A stretch of 64,000 bases of DNA, taken from contig NZ_PKEK01000024.1 of assembly GCF_002863225.1 (NCBI RefSeq), forward strand, positions 62,001-126,000, in the 5' to 3' direction. Of this stretch, positions 43,457 to 52,885 are shown piece after piece. The DNA is from Mycobacterium sp. (lineage in GTDB: Bacteria; Actinomycetota; Actinomycetes; Mycobacteriales; Mycobacteriaceae). A program made the position numbers and the translations under genes. The first letter of the stretch is position 1; each line of letters starts with the position of its first letter. The notes under the pieces were generated by a model. It worked only from the letters and a program-made list of their open reading frames with translations. It was not told the origin of the DNA and made no database searches.

Positions 43457-44986
43457 ATGGTTGACCGCACTCCCGTTGTCGTCGGCGTCGGCCAGTTCAC
43501 CGAGCGTGTCGACGACCCCGGCTACCGGGGCATGTCCGCCGTCGACCTGGCCACCGAGGCGACCCGGGCCGCGCTCGCCGACACCGGCGCCGACGTGACA
43601 GCGGTGGCCGCGGCCATCGAGGTGTTCGCCGGGCTGCGACAGTTCGAGATCTGCACGCCGTTCAACACGCCGCCCTTCGGCGCGTCGGACAACTATGTGC
43701 GGTCGGTGGCGCAGCGGGTGGGCGCCGATCCGGCGCGAGCGGTGCTCGAGCCCATCGGGGGCAACGGTCCGCAGAAACTGATGACGGAGTTCGCCGGTGC
43801 GATCGCCGCGGGTGAACTCGAGGTCGCGCTGATCCTTGGGTCCGAGCCCGGTTCCACCGCCAAGTACTTCGCCGGACGTGACGACAAGCCCGACTTCACC
43901 GAGCACGTCGGCGGCCAGCTCGAGGACCGGGGCTACGGGTTCGAGCAGTACATGAGCGAGTACACCGCCAAGCACGGCCTGACTGGTGCCCCCGTGCAGT
44001 ACGGACTGCTGGACAACGCGCGCCGCGGCCGGCTCGGGCTCTCCGTCGCCGACTATCGGCACGCGATGGCCGAGCTGTTCGCCCCGTTCTCGAAAGTCGC
44101 TGCCAAGAATCCGTTTTCGTCATCGCCGGTGGAACGGTCGGTTGACGAGATTGAAACCGTCACCGACGACAACCGGATGATCTGCGACCCGTATCCGCGG
44201 CTGCTGGTGGCCCGCGACACCGTCAACCAAGGGGCGGCCGCGCTGGTGATGTCGGTGGCGGCGGCGCGTCGGCTCGGGGTGCCCGAGGACAAGTGGGTGT
44301 ATCTGCGCGGACACGCCGACCAGACCGAGCAAGACCTGCTGGACCGTGTCGATGTCAGCGTCAGTTACTCGGCCGAACAGGCTGTGGCAGAAGCACTTCG
44401 GGGCGCCGGCATCGGTATCGACGACGTGGCGACGCTGGACCTGTACAGCTGCTTCCCGTTCCCGGTCTTCGCGGTGTGCGACGAGTTCGGCCTGTCCGCC
44501 GACGACCCGCGTGGTCTGACGCTCACCGGCGGCCTGCCGTATTTCGGCGGTCCCGGCAACAGCTATTCGCTGCACGGCATCGCCGAGACCGTGGCCGCCG
44601 CGCGCGACCAGCCGGGCTCGTTCGGGCTCGTCGGCGCCAACGGCGGCGTGATGAGCAAGTATTCGGTCGGCGTGTATTCCACCGAACCCGGCGAATGGGC
44701 GGTCGACCGCAGCAAGGCCCTGCAGCAGGAGATCGCCGCGCTGCCCACGGTGCCGGTCACTCGAAACCCCAACGGGCCGGGCACCATTGAGACCTACTCC
44801 GTGCGCTACGACTGGCCGACGACCACCGGTGTCATCATTGGCCGGCTCGACGGCGACGGTTCTCGGTTCATGGCGCTCACCGAAGACGAGGGTCTGGTGT
44901 CGCTGATGACCGACGGCGATCCGCTGGGCGCCGCGATCACGGTGAAGTCGACCGACGAGGGCATCAACCAGGCGTCGCTCGCATAA
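43457..44986 (+). CDS. Thiolase-like protein (TLP1 type), lacks the nucleophilic cysteine
   Basis: 509 residues; ATG 43457 with AGGAGG upstream. The thiolase fold is recognisable (VVVGVGQFTERVDD, GELEVALILGSEPGS, FPVFAVCDEF, GLPYFGGPGNSYSLHGIAET), but the segment that should hold the active-site cysteine reads EPIGGNGPQKLM and the second cysteine loop reads GANGGVMSKYS. It therefore cannot be a standard biosynthetic or degradative thiolase. The C-terminal 75 residues (YDWPTTTGVIIGRLDGDGSR) look like the extra OB-like domain of mycobacterial thiolase-like protein type 1. A perfect KstR-type box upstream suggests steroid or lipid catabolism, perhaps an aldolase-like C-C cleavage (inferred). Confidence 0.82.
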   Translation: MVDRTPVVVGVGQFTERVDDPGYRGMSAVDLATEATRAALADTGADVTAVAAAIEVFAGLRQFEICTPFNTPPFGASDNYVRSVAQRVGADPARAVLEPIGGNGPQKLMTEFAGAIAAGELEVALILGSEPGSTAKYFAGRDDKPDFTEHVGGQLEDRGYGFEQYMSEYTAKHGLTGAPVQYGLLDNARRGRLGLSVADYRHAMAELFAPFSKVAAKNPFSSSPVERSVDEIETVTDDNRMICDPYPRLLVARDTVNQGAAALVMSVAAARRLGVPEDKWVYLRGHADQTEQDLLDRVDVSVSYSAEQAVAEALRGAGIGIDDVATLDLYSCFPFPVFAVCDEFGLSADDPRGLTLTGGLPYFGGPGNSYSLHGIAETVAAARDQPGSFGLVGANGGVMSKYSVGVYSTEPGEWAVDRSKALQQEIAALPTVPVTRNPNGPGTIETYSVRYDWPTTTGVIIGRLDGDGSRFMALTEDEGLVSLMTDGDPLGAAITVKSTDEGINQASLA

Positions 44987-44990
44987 CAGC

Positions 44991-45512
44991 TCAGAACAGC
45001 GTCGTCTTGTCCGGTGCCAGGATGAAACCGTGCTCGCCGACATGGCACGCCACGACCGAATCCTGGGTCACCAGACACAGGGTGTCGGCCGAGTCGACGA
45101 CGTAGTGCTGCTGCGGCAACTCTTTTCTCCCGGCGCGGGCACGTGAGCTCCTGGGGCGTTCGCGCTTCGACGTCAGCTTGATCGTCGTCTGGCCGAACCG
45201 TTTCGCCGTGACGGTCCAGGTGCCGGGCCCCTTGTCGGGCCGCGGGCCCGTGCAGTGAACACGCGCGGATTCCCACTTCGGGAATGAGCCCATCCCGCAG
45301 GCGAACCCGTTGGGCGTGGCGAAGTTGAAGCCGTACTCCCGGTTACCGCTACGACGGTAGAACGTCTTGGCGGCGATCTCGGTCAATCCGGCCGTCGCGG
45401 GGAAGCCGGCAACCGGCAGCGAGGAGCGCGCCGCGCCGGTGCCGCCGACCACGTGGGTGCATCCGGTGAGCACCGCGGCCGCGAGTATCACGCTCAGGCG
45501 ACCGGCTCTCAC
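44991..45512 (-). CDS. Putative lipoprotein
   Basis: 173 residues. The N-terminus RLSVILAAAVLTGC is a lipoprotein signal with lipobox LTGC (Cys18), so the mature protein should be lipid-anchored on the outer face of the membrane. The rest has four more cysteines (FACGMG, VHCTGP, TLCLVT, VACHVG), probably two disulfides, and a basic Arg/Lys-rich middle. No family recognised. Its stop is five bases from the end of the convergent thiolase-like gene, and it lies downstream of a small minus-strand gene ending at 45556. Confidence 0.72.
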   Translation of the reverse strand: MRAGRLSVILAAAVLTGCTHVVGGTGAARSSLPVAGFPATAGLTEIAAKTFYRRSGNREYGFNFATPNGFACGMGSFPKWESARVHCTGPRPDKGPGTWTVTAKRFGQTTIKLTSKRERPRSSRARAGRKELPQQHYVVDSADTLCLVTQDSVVACHVGEHGFILAPDKTTLF

Positions 45513-45555
45513 GACAGGTTCCGTTCGGTCACATCATTCAGACTAAGGCCGAGGC

Positions 45556-45951
45556 TCACCGGTGCAGTGCGGCAACCAAACCCTCGCAGTCCTCGACGGT
45601 CACGTTGAGCGCCGAGTGATCCCGCAGACCTACGACGCGGCGGATCCGCGGCTCGAAGTGGATGCAGACGCCCTGGGCGGCGTTGGTGCCGAAGGTCAGG
45701 CCGTCGTCGGCCAGCGACAGCCGCGCGCCGACGGCCGTCCACCATCGGTATGGGCCGGTGATATGTGCATCCTGAATCTGAGACAGCGGCGCCTCCACCC
45801 GGAATGGCCCGAAGCGGACAACCAGCCGTCCGTCGTCGGTCACCGTGACGCCTTGGGTGCTCGGCCACAACCGGAACGCCAGCCACAGCGGAGCCAGCCG
45901 CGACTCGTAGCGGAACGGGAAGTGCCGGCCCTGCTCGTCGTGGGCTGTCAC
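45556..45951 (-). CDS. Conserved hypothetical protein (DUF-type, PH-like)
   Basis: 131 residues from GTG at 45951 (VTAHDEQGRHFPFRYESRLA); the longer in-frame reading to 46149 runs through the LLM gene. The protein is rich in beta-strand patterns (GVTVTDDGRLVVRFGPFRVEAPLSQIQDAHI, ARLSLADDGLTFGTNAAQGV), which resembles bacterial PH-like or membrane-associated DUFs of actinobacteria. No catalytic residues are evident. It lies 26 bases downstream of the LLM gene on the same strand and is likely co-transcribed. Confidence 0.65.
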   Translation of the reverse strand: MTAHDEQGRHFPFRYESRLAPLWLAFRLWPSTQGVTVTDDGRLVVRFGPFRVEAPLSQIQDAHITGPYRWWTAVGARLSLADDGLTFGTNAAQGVCIHFEPRIRRVVGLRDHSALNVTVEDCEGLVAALHR

Positions 45952-45976
45952 CGTGCGCCTCCCGGGGTCGAAGCGG

Positions 45977-46825
45977 CTAGACCGCTGCGGCCAGTTTGCC
46001 CGCCAGCCGCTCGACGTATGCCGCCACCTCATCCTCGGACTTGTCGGGCAGGCCGAACAACACTTCGGTGACGCCGATGTCGGCCCAGTGCGCCAACTTC
46101 TCCGGCACCGGCTTGAAGTCCAGCGCGACGATCTGCGGCGCACCGTCACGACCGGCGGCAGCCCAGGTGTCCTGCAGCAGCTTCACCGGCTGGTCGATGT
46201 CGAAGTCACGCGGGGTGGTGATCCAGCCGTCGGCGCTTCGGGCGATCCACTTGAAGTTCTTCTCGTTGCCCGCCGCGCCGACCAGCACCGGGACGTGTGA
46301 CTGCACCGGCTTGGGCCAAGCCCAGCTGGGCCCGAAGTTGACGAACTCGCCCTGGTAGGAGGCCTCTTCCTCGGTCCACAGCGCCCGCATTGCCTCGATG
46401 TATTCACGCAACATCGTGCGTCGACGGGCCGGGGGCACCCCGTGGTCGGCGAGTTCGTCGGTGTTCCAGCCGAACCCGACGCCCAGGCTGACCCGCCCGC
46501 CGGACAGGTGGTCCAGTGTCGCGATCGACTTGGCCAACGTGATCGGGTCATGCTCGACCGGCAACGCCACCGCGGTGGACAGCCGTACCCGCGAGGTGAC
46601 CGCGCAGGCCGCGCCGAGGCTCACCCACGGATCCAGCGTGCGCATGTAGCGGTCGTCGGGTAGCGACTCGTCGCCGGTGGTCGGATGCGCCGCCTGCCGC
46701 TTGACCGGAATGTGGGTGTGCTCGGGTACGTAAAAGGTCTGAAACCCGTGGTTATCGGCAAGAGTTGCGGCCGCCGCCGGAGAGATACCGCGATCGCTGG
46801 TGAACAGCACTAGCCCGTAGTCCAT
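45977..46825 (-). CDS. LLM-class F420-dependent oxidoreductase
   Basis: 282 residues from the ATG at 46825 (MDYGLVLFTSDRG). Luciferase-like TIM-barrel pattern: TFYVPEHTHIPVKRQAAHP near residue 35, VALPVEHDPITLAKSIATLDHLSGGRVSLGVGFGWN near residues 85-120, and HVPVLVGAAGNEKNFKWIAR later. It matches the TIGR03619-type F420 family and by position Rv0953c. A KstR-type operator ends nine bases upstream of the start, so repression would block the promoter directly and the transcript may have little or no leader. A longer reading to 46954 crosses the operator and is rejected. Confidence 0.86.
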   Translation of the reverse strand: MDYGLVLFTSDRGISPAAAATLADNHGFQTFYVPEHTHIPVKRQAAHPTTGDESLPDDRYMRTLDPWVSLGAACAVTSRVRLSTAVALPVEHDPITLAKSIATLDHLSGGRVSLGVGFGWNTDELADHGVPPARRRTMLREYIEAMRALWTEEEASYQGEFVNFGPSWAWPKPVQSHVPVLVGAAGNEKNFKWIARSADGWITTPRDFDIDQPVKLLQDTWAAAGRDGAPQIVALDFKPVPEKLAHWADIGVTEVLFGLPDKSEDEVAAYVERLAGKLAAAV

Positions 46826-46833
46826 GGATGAAT

Positions 46834-46847
46834 TAGAACGTGTTCCA
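46834..46847. promoter_or_regulatory. KstR-type operator before LLM gene
   Basis: TAGAACGTGTTCCA matches TNNAACNNGTTNNA at all fixed positions and is nearly palindromic. It lies nine bases upstream of the LLM start at 46825. The rest of the 248-base gap to the gene at 47074 shows nothing else clear. Confidence 0.6.
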
Positions 46848-47073
46848 ATCTTGCGGGCAACCACCGGGGGTGTGCTGGGCGGGCAAAGTGTGTGCCGACG
46901 CGGCGCCCGCGGTGCGCTAGCGTGGATCACCGGCTCGTCGCAAAGTCCGCGCACCTCCTCGCCACGGCGTTGATCCGGCGATTACCGGTAGCCTCGCGAG
47001 GAGCGGCGCGCGGGAGTACGGAGCGCCGCACGACAATGGCGCCGCAAACGCATCGGAAGGCACAGGAGAAGCC

Positions 47074-47901
47074 ATGACCTACCCGCCCGGCAACCCCGGA
47101 TATCCGCCCGCGCAGTCGCCCGGTTCCTACGGGGCTCCCGCCGCATCGTCGTTCGGGAAGTCCGAGGGCGCCGAGAACAACCTCAAGCACTACCTGACCA
47201 TCGCGGTCGCGGTTCTCGGCGTGCTGGCATACCTGGCGAGCTACTTCCCGATGGTCTCGCGGGTACTGCCCAACGGCGACGAGCTGGTCGAAAAGGGCAG
47301 CACGCTGCCCGTCGGCCTGGTGTTCCTGGCGGGTCTGCTCGCCGGTGTGAGCCTGCTGCCCAAGGCCAAGAACTACCTCGCAACGGTGACGGCGGTGTCC
47401 GTGCTGGGCGCGCTGTTGCTGCTGCAGGACACCATCAATGCGTCCGATCGCGGTGCGGGGCTGTGGTTCGCGGTGACGGCCGGTGTCGTGCAGGCGGGGG
47501 TCGCCGTGACTGCACTCCTGTTGGACGCCGGCGTGATCACCCCGCCGGCTCCGCGCCCCAAGTACGACCAGTACTACGGGCAGTACGGCGGTTACTACGG
47601 CCAGCAGCAGGCGCCCTACCAGCAGTCCGGTTACGGCACGCAGTACGGCGGCTACCCGTCCGGTCCGAACACCGGTGGCTTCCCGGCGCAATCGGGCCCT
47701 CAGCCGAGCTCGGCGCAGTCTCAGCAGCACGGATCGCCTACTCCGCCAACGGGATTCCCCAGCTTCAGCCCGCCGCCGTCATCCGGCTCCGGTTCGCCGC
47801 AGCAGGGCGGGGCCGGTGACCAGGGCGGTTCCGGGCACGGGCAGCAATCCTTCGGCTCCGGCCAGCAGCCTCAGTCGCCGTCGGGTCCGCCACAGTCCTG
47901 A
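47074..47901 (+). CDS. 34-kDa-antigen-family membrane protein (DUF5336 type)
   Basis: 275 residues; ATG 47074 with GGAGAAG upstream. A short Pro/Gly-rich start is followed by four hydrophobic segments (YLTIAVAVLGVLAYLASYF, LPVGLVFLAGLLAGVSLLP, TVTAVSVLGALLLLQDTI, AVTAGVVQAGVAVTALLLDAG). The last 100 residues are a disordered tail rich in Gly, Gln, Pro, Ser and Tyr (YGQYGGYYGQQQAPYQQSGY). This is the mycobacterial 34-kDa antigen family, equivalent to Rv0954 by position, a membrane protein connected with cell division. It precedes perM on the same strand. Confidence 0.85.
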   Translation: MTYPPGNPGYPPAQSPGSYGAPAASSFGKSEGAENNLKHYLTIAVAVLGVLAYLASYFPMVSRVLPNGDELVEKGSTLPVGLVFLAGLLAGVSLLPKAKNYLATVTAVSVLGALLLLQDTINASDRGAGLWFAVTAGVVQAGVAVTALLLDAGVITPPAPRPKYDQYYGQYGGYYGQQQAPYQQSGYGTQYGGYPSGPNTGGFPAQSGPQPSSAQSQQHGSPTPPTGFPSFSPPPSSGSGSPQQGGAGDQGGSGHGQQSFGSGQQPQSPSGPPQS

Positions 47902-47908
47902 CGGCGCG

Positions 47909-47964
47909 GTCGCCGAACGTCACAGCCTGAGGCGAAGCCGGGCGCGGCGGGTCGCCGAACGTCA
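47909..47964 (+). repeat. Direct repeat of a 14-base element upstream of perM
   Basis: GTCGCCGAACGTCA occurs at 47909-47922 and again at 47951-47964, 42 bases apart, in the short gap before perM. A TAACGT -10-like hexamer (47976-47981) precedes the GTG at 47991 at leaderless spacing. Tandem regulator binding is possible; no regulator recognised. Confidence 0.35.
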
Positions 47965-47990
47965 GCTTCAGTAGGTAACGTCCTCAGACC

Positions 47991-49400
47991 GTGACGCCGG
48001 ACAGTCGAGCCCCGGGCGCCCATCAGGCGCGCGACCTGTTGCGGGTTGCGTTCGGGCCTGCGGCGGTGGCGCTGCTCGTCATCGCAGCGGTGACTCTGCT
48101 GCAGCTGGTGATTGCGAACAGCGAGCTGACCGGTGCGCTGGGTGCGATCGCCAGCATGTGGCTCGGCGTCCATCAGGTGCCGATCTCGATCGGCGGCCGC
48201 GAGCTGGGCGTGATGCCGCTGCTGCCGGTGCTGCTGATGGTGTGGGGAACCGCGCGCACCACCGCGCACGCCACCACGACGACGGCATCGTGGTTCGTCA
48301 TCCGGTGGATTGTCGCGTCGGCCCTGGGTGGGCCGCTTCTGGTGGCCGCCCTCGCGCTTGCCGTCATCCACGACGCGGCATCGGTGCTCACCGAACTGCA
48401 GACCCCGAGCGCGTCGCGGGCGTTTCTGAGCGTGCTGGTCGTGCACCTGATCGGTGCGCTCATCGGGGTGGGATCGCGGGTCGGCCGTCGTGTGCTGCTG
48501 GCTTCGCCGCTGCCTGATTGGCTGGGCGATGCACTGCGCGCCGGGGTGGCCGGCGTGCTGGCACTGCTCGGGCTGTCGGGGATGGTGGCGGCCTGCTCGC
48601 TGGTCGTGCACTGGGCGACCATGCAGGAGCTGTACGGCATCACCGCATCGATCTTCGGCCAGTTCAGCCTGACCCTGCTGTCGGTGCTCTACGTGCCCAA
48701 CGTCATCGTGGCGACGGCCGCGATGGCGGTCGGGTCCAGCGCTCACCTGGGCTTTGCGACGTTCAGCTCGTTCACCGTCTTCGGTGGCGACATCCCGGCG
48801 CTGCCGGTGCTGGCCGCGGCCCCGCACCCGCCGCTGGGTCCGATCTGGGTGGCGCTGCTCATCGTCGGGGCATCGTCGGGTGTCGCGCTGGGGCAGCAGT
48901 GTGCGCGACGACCGTTGCCGCTGTCCGACGCGATGGCGAAGGTGGGCACCGCGGCGCTGATCGCGTCGCTCATCGTGGCTCTGCTGGGGTACGCCGGCAG
49001 CGGTCAGCTGGGAAACTTCGGTGGCGTCGGAATCGACCAGAGCACCTTTGGTTTCGCGATCTTCCTGTGGTTCACCGCAATCGGGACACTCACGGTCGTG
49101 ATGGCCGGCGGCATCAGGCGCCGCCCGCGTGCCCCCAAGCCGGTGCGCGTGGCGGAGCCGACGGCCGAGCCGCCGGTGTTCGACGTGGGTTTCGAGGACG
49201 ACGACGCCGGGGAGCCCGGCACCTCGAGCATCGATCTGCCGCCGGACGAGGATGCGCCCGCATCGTCGCCGGATGTGCTTGATGGTCCGGCTTCTCCTCG
49301 GGCCGGCGACCGGCCCGCATCGTCGCCGGACGTGCTTGATGGTCCGGCTTCTCCTCGGGCCGGCGACCGGCCCGCATCGTCGCCGGACGGTGACCGCTAG
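47991..49400 (+). CDS. perM: PerM-like polytopic membrane protein (DUF6350 type)
   Basis: 469 residues from GTG at 47991 with no clear ribosome-binding site. Residues 1-370 contain about nine or ten hydrophobic segments (for example [20 protein letters not shown] and [20 protein letters not shown]). The last 90 residues are an acidic, proline-rich cytoplasmic tail that ends in two copies of a 19-residue repeat. By position and topology it matches Rv0955/PerM, an integral membrane protein needed for chronic persistence and linked to divisome stability through FtsB in M. tuberculosis. The repeated tail is not expected in the family. Confidence 0.85.
   Translation: MTPDSRAPGAHQARDLLRVAFGPAAVALLVIAAVTLLQLVIANSELTGALGAIASMWLGVHQVPISIGGRELGVMPLLPVLLMVWGTARTTAHATTTTASWFVIRWIVASALGGPLLVAALALAVIHDAASVLTELQTPSASRAFLSVLVVHLIGALIGVGSRVGRRVLLASPLPDWLGDALRAGVAGVLALLGLSGMVAACSLVVHWATMQELYGITASIFGQFSLTLLSVLYVPNVIVATAAMAVGSSAHLGFATFSSFTVFGGDIPALPVLAAAPHPPLGPIWVALLIVGASSGVALGQQCARRPLPLSDAMAKVGTAALIASLIVALLGYAGSGQLGNFGGVGIDQSTFGFAIFLWFTAIGTLTVVMAGGIRRRPRAPKPVRVAEPTAEPPVFDVGFEDDDAGEPGTSSIDLPPDEDAPASSPDVLDGPASPRAGDRPASSPDVLDGPASPRAGDRPASSPDGDR
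49257..49388 (+). repeat. 57-bp tandem repeat at the 3' end of perM
   Basis: Two full units (49257-49313 and 49314-49370), differing at about one base, plus an 18-base partial unit. They encode [19 protein letters not shown] twice, in frame. The near identity suggests recent duplication. Confidence 0.85.
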
Positions 49401-49410
49401 GCTCTGACCT

Positions 49411-50040
49411 GTGCAGCAATCGTTCCGTGTGCCTCCCAGCGCACCGGCACGATTGGTGGTGCTGGCATCGGGGACCGGATCGCTGTTGGCCTCGTTGCTG
49501 GACGCCGCCGTCGATGACTACCCGGCTCGCGTGGTCGCCGTCGGAGTGGACCGCGAATGCGCAGCCGTCGACATCGCCACTGCGGCCGCGCTGCCGTCAT
49601 TTCAGGTGCGGCTGGCCGACCACCCGGATCGCGACGCATGGGACACCGCGCTCGCCGACGCCACCGCCGAGCATTCGCCAGACCTCGTCGTCTCGGCCGG
49701 TTTCATGAAAATTCTTGGTCCGCACTTCCTTTCGAAGTTCGAGGGCCGCACGCTCAACACCCACCCCGCGCTGTTGCCAGCCTTTCCCGGCGCGCACGGG
49801 GTGGCCGATGCGCTGGCCCACGGTGTCAAGGTGACCGGTTGCACGGTGCATCTGGTCGACGCCGGTACCGACACCGGACCCATACTTGCCCAGCAGGCAG
49901 TGCCGGTGCTCGACGACGACACCGAAGAAACCCTGCACGAACGCATCAAGGTCACCGAACGGCGATTGTTGGTGGACGTGATAGCCGCGGTGGCGACCGG
50001 CGGCGTGAACTGGACCGGACGAAAGGCGACCATCGGATGA
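49411..50040 (+). CDS. purN: Phosphoribosylglycinamide formyltransferase
   Basis: 209 residues from GTG at 49411. Transfers a formyl group from 10-formyl-THF to GAR in purine synthesis. Landmarks: [19 protein letters not shown] (phosphate-binding loop; the usual second Asn is replaced), [58 protein letters not shown] with the catalytic Asn and His in NTHP and the Asp in [10 protein letters not shown]. The stop overlaps the purH start by ATGA, so the two are co-translated. Confidence 0.95.
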   Translation: MQQSFRVPPSAPARLVVLASGTGSLLASLLDAAVDDYPARVVAVGVDRECAAVDIATAAALPSFQVRLADHPDRDAWDTALADATAEHSPDLVVSAGFMKILGPHFLSKFEGRTLNTHPALLPAFPGAHGVADALAHGVKVTGCTVHLVDAGTDTGPILAQQAVPVLDDDTEETLHERIKVTERRLLVDVIAAVATGGVNWTGRKATIG

Positions 50041-51611
50041 GCAGCCCTAACGACGAGAAGCGGCCGATCCGCCGCGCGTTGATCAGCGTGTACGACAAGA
50101 CCGGCCTGGTCGAGCTCGCCAAGGGGCTCGCCGAGGCCGGCGTCGAGATTGTCTCAACTGGCTCTACCGCGAAAACCATTGCTGACAAAGGCATTCCGGT
50201 TACCCCGGTGGAGGAGCTGACAGGTTTCCCCGAGGTGCTCGACGGCCGGGTCAAGACCCTGCACCCGCGGGTGCACGCCGGCCTGCTGGCCGATCTGCGC
50301 AAGCCGGAACACGTTGCGGCCTTGGAGGAGCTCGGCATCGCGGGATTCGAGTTGGTGGTGGTCAACCTGTATCCCTTCAGTGCGACCGTCGAATCCGGTG
50401 CCGGCGTCGACGAATGCGTCGAGCAGATCGACATCGGCGGACCCTCCATGGTGCGTGCGTCGGCCAAGAACCACCCCAGCGTCGCGGTGGTGACCGACCG
50501 CCTCGGTTATGACGGCGTGCTTGCCGCGGTGCGCAGCGGCGGCTTCACCCTCGCCGAGCGAAAGAAGCTGGCGTCGTTGGCGTTTCGGCACACCGCCGAG
50601 TACGACGTCGCGGTGGCCGGCTGGATGGAGTCGACGCTGGCGCCCGAGGAGCCTGCCGCGGCATTCCCTGCATGGATCGCAAGCACTTGGCGGCGTTCTA
50701 CGCAGCTGCGCTACGGCGAGAACCCGCACCAGCAGGCTGCCCTCTACGTCGACGACGCCGGCTGGCCCGGGTTGGCTCAGGCCGACCAGTTGCACGGAAA
50801 AGAGATGTCCTACAACAACTTCACCGACGCCGATGCTGCCTGGCGGGCGGCCTTCGACCACGAACAGACCTGCGTGGCGATCATCAAGCACGCCAACCCG
50901 TGTGGCATCGCCGTCTCGTCGGAGTCGGTCGCCGACGCACACCGCAAGGCCCATGAGTGCGACCCACTCAGCGCATTCGGTGGCGTGATCGCGTCCAACA
51001 CCGAGGTCAGCGTCGAGATGGCCGAGTACGTCAGCACGATCTTCACCGAGGTGATCGTGGCACCGGCCTACGCACCGGGTGCCGTCGAGGTTTTGGCGCG
51101 CAAGAAGAACGTCCGGGTGCTGGTCGCTTCCGAACCCATGGACGATGATATGGAACGTCGCCAGATCAGCGGCGGACTACTCGTGCAGCAACGCGACAAG
51201 ATCGACGCCGACGGCGACGACCCGAACAACTGGACGCTGGCCACCGGCGATCCCGCAGACCCCGCCACGCTGGCGGACCTGGTATTCGCCTGGCGCACCT
51301 GCCGGGCGGTGAAATCCAACGCGATCGTCATCGCCGGAGGCGGCGCCACCATCGGTATCGGGATGGGTCAGGTCAACCGGGTCGACGCGGCGCGGTTGGC
51401 GGTCGAGCGGGGCGGGGACCGGGTCAGCGGCGCCGTCGCGGCGTCGGACGCCTTCTTCCCGTTCCCCGACGGTCTCGAGACGCTGACCGCCGCGGGTGTG
51501 AAGGCGGTTGTGCACCCGGGCGGCTCGGTGCGCGACGACGAGGTGACGGCGGCGGCCGAAAAGGCCGGTGTGACACTGTATCTGACCGGTGCGCGGCACT
51601 TCGCGCACTAG
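50037..51611 (+). CDS. purH: Bifunctional AICAR formyltransferase/IMP cyclohydrolase
   Basis: 524 residues from the ATG at 50037 ([23 protein letters not shown]). Final two steps of IMP synthesis. The N-terminal cyclohydrolase domain contains the [27 protein letters not shown] region; the C-terminal AICAR transformylase has [10 protein letters not shown] with the catalytic Lys-His pair, [10 protein letters not shown] and the closing [12 protein letters not shown] segment. A longer in-frame extension through purN is spurious. Confidence 0.97.
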   Translation: MSSPNDEKRPIRRALISVYDKTGLVELAKGLAEAGVEIVSTGSTAKTIADKGIPVTPVEELTGFPEVLDGRVKTLHPRVHAGLLADLRKPEHVAALEELGIAGFELVVVNLYPFSATVESGAGVDECVEQIDIGGPSMVRASAKNHPSVAVVTDRLGYDGVLAAVRSGGFTLAERKKLASLAFRHTAEYDVAVAGWMESTLAPEEPAAAFPAWIASTWRRSTQLRYGENPHQQAALYVDDAGWPGLAQADQLHGKEMSYNNFTDADAAWRAAFDHEQTCVAIIKHANPCGIAVSSESVADAHRKAHECDPLSAFGGVIASNTEVSVEMAEYVSTIFTEVIVAPAYAPGAVEVLARKKNVRVLVASEPMDDDMERRQISGGLLVQQRDKIDADGDDPNNWTLATGDPADPATLADLVFAWRTCRAVKSNAIVIAGGGATIGIGMGQVNRVDAARLAVERGGDRVSGAVAASDAFFPFPDGLETLTAAGVKAVVHPGGSVRDDEVTAAAEKAGVTLYLTGARHFAH

Positions 51612-51624
51612 CCGTCGTGAGAAG

Positions 51625-52683
51625 CTAGGCGCTGATCTCGTCCTGCACGGTGGTCGCGTAGCGGATGAAGGCCGCGACTTCGTCGATCGCGCGGCGAGCG
51701 TCGGGGTTGACGTCGAAGCTGAGCTGGAACATGTGCATGGCCTTGTGCCACTGCTGAACCCAGACCTCGACGTTCTGCGCGCGTAACCGATCACCGAACA
51801 CGATGGTGTCGTTGAGCAGCATCTCGTGCGTGCCCACTTGCAGCAGAAACGGGCCCAGTCCGTGCAGGTCGGCCTCCGGCGGCATCAGCGGCGGTGGCCT
51901 GGTGCCGTTCACGGTGGCGAACACGTCGTAGATGAACTTGACCGTCATGAACGGGAACATCACGTCGCGGTGTTCCTTGAGCGCCCGGTACTTCAGGTGC
52001 ATGTCCGCCGAGGTCAACGGTGACATCAGCGCCTGACCCGCCGGCACCGGCAGCCCGGCATCGCGTGCGGCCAGCGCGACGTCGGCAGCCATCAACCCGC
52101 CCGCCGAGTCGCCGGCCAACACGATTCGTTCCGGCGCGAATCCCTGAGCCAGCGCGAAGCGGTAGCCGTCCAGCCCGTCGGCCACGGCCTCTTCGATGCT
52201 GGCCTGCGGCGCCAACCGGTACCCGACGTTGAGCACTTTGGCGCCGGTGGCGGCCGACAGCCGGCTGACGAAGCGCCGGTGCGAGTTGAGCCCGAGGGTC
52301 ACCAGGGCCGAGCCGTGGAAGTAGACGATCAGCGACGACGACTCCTGCGCCTCCGGCGCGATCACCCATTCGGCCGGACAGTGCGGCAGGTCGACCCGCG
52401 CCACCTCGGTGCCGGGCAGTGGACGGATCACCCCGAGCGGCCCGTCGATGCCGTCGAGCCGCACCTTCTGCAAGGTGTCGGGGCTGAACCGGTTGACGAC
52501 CATGCCGATCAGAGTCAGCGCACCCAACACCGGCCGGACGAAGATGGCGGTCAGCAGAGCCAGCACGCTGGACTGCCACGACGCCGGGCCGAAGTGCGCG
52601 GTCGCGGGCCGGTCACGCCATTCGAGGGAATTCACGGTAGGGAGACTATCGGGTGGCTGCGCCTTGGCCACTGTGAGTTTCAC
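51625..52683 (-). CDS. Alpha/beta-hydrolase (LipC/HSL-like) with altered oxyanion motif
   Basis: 352 residues from GTG at 52683, six bases after GAAGGG; ATG 52689 abuts that site and is less likely. The hydrolase fold shows the nucleophile elbow LAGDSAGGLMA, and a likely catalytic histidine in WHKAMHMFQLS. Where hormone-sensitive-lipase-type esterases have HGGG, this one reads FHGSALVTLG, so the oxyanion hole is atypical. It should hydrolyse carboxylic esters, perhaps membrane-associated through the hydrophobic ALLTAIFVRPVLGALTLIG segment near residue 50. Neighbour of purH, convergent with it. Confidence 0.8.
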   Translation of the reverse strand: MKLTVAKAQPPDSLPTVNSLEWRDRPATAHFGPASWQSSVLALLTAIFVRPVLGALTLIGMVVNRFSPDTLQKVRLDGIDGPLGVIRPLPGTEVARVDLPHCPAEWVIAPEAQESSSLIVYFHGSALVTLGLNSHRRFVSRLSAATGAKVLNVGYRLAPQASIEEAVADGLDGYRFALAQGFAPERIVLAGDSAGGLMAADVALAARDAGLPVPAGQALMSPLTSADMHLKYRALKEHRDVMFPFMTVKFIYDVFATVNGTRPPPLMPPEADLHGLGPFLLQVGTHEMLLNDTIVFGDRLRAQNVEVWVQQWHKAMHMFQLSFDVNPDARRAIDEVAAFIRYATTVQDEISA

Positions 52684-52885
52684 GGCCATCCCTTCGCACA
52701 GTTGCGTGGGCCACTGAATGGCGTGCAGCTGAACGCCAGTCGACCGATCGAGCTGACCACGCTGCTGTGCTGGGGAGCCGGTCGAGAGCCTCTTTCGCAC
52801 AAGATCAGACCCGCCTAGAGTCCGAAACAGGACCCGTCTACCGGGGCGGGTCCGGTGCGAATCGATCAGTATTCGAGAGGAAATA

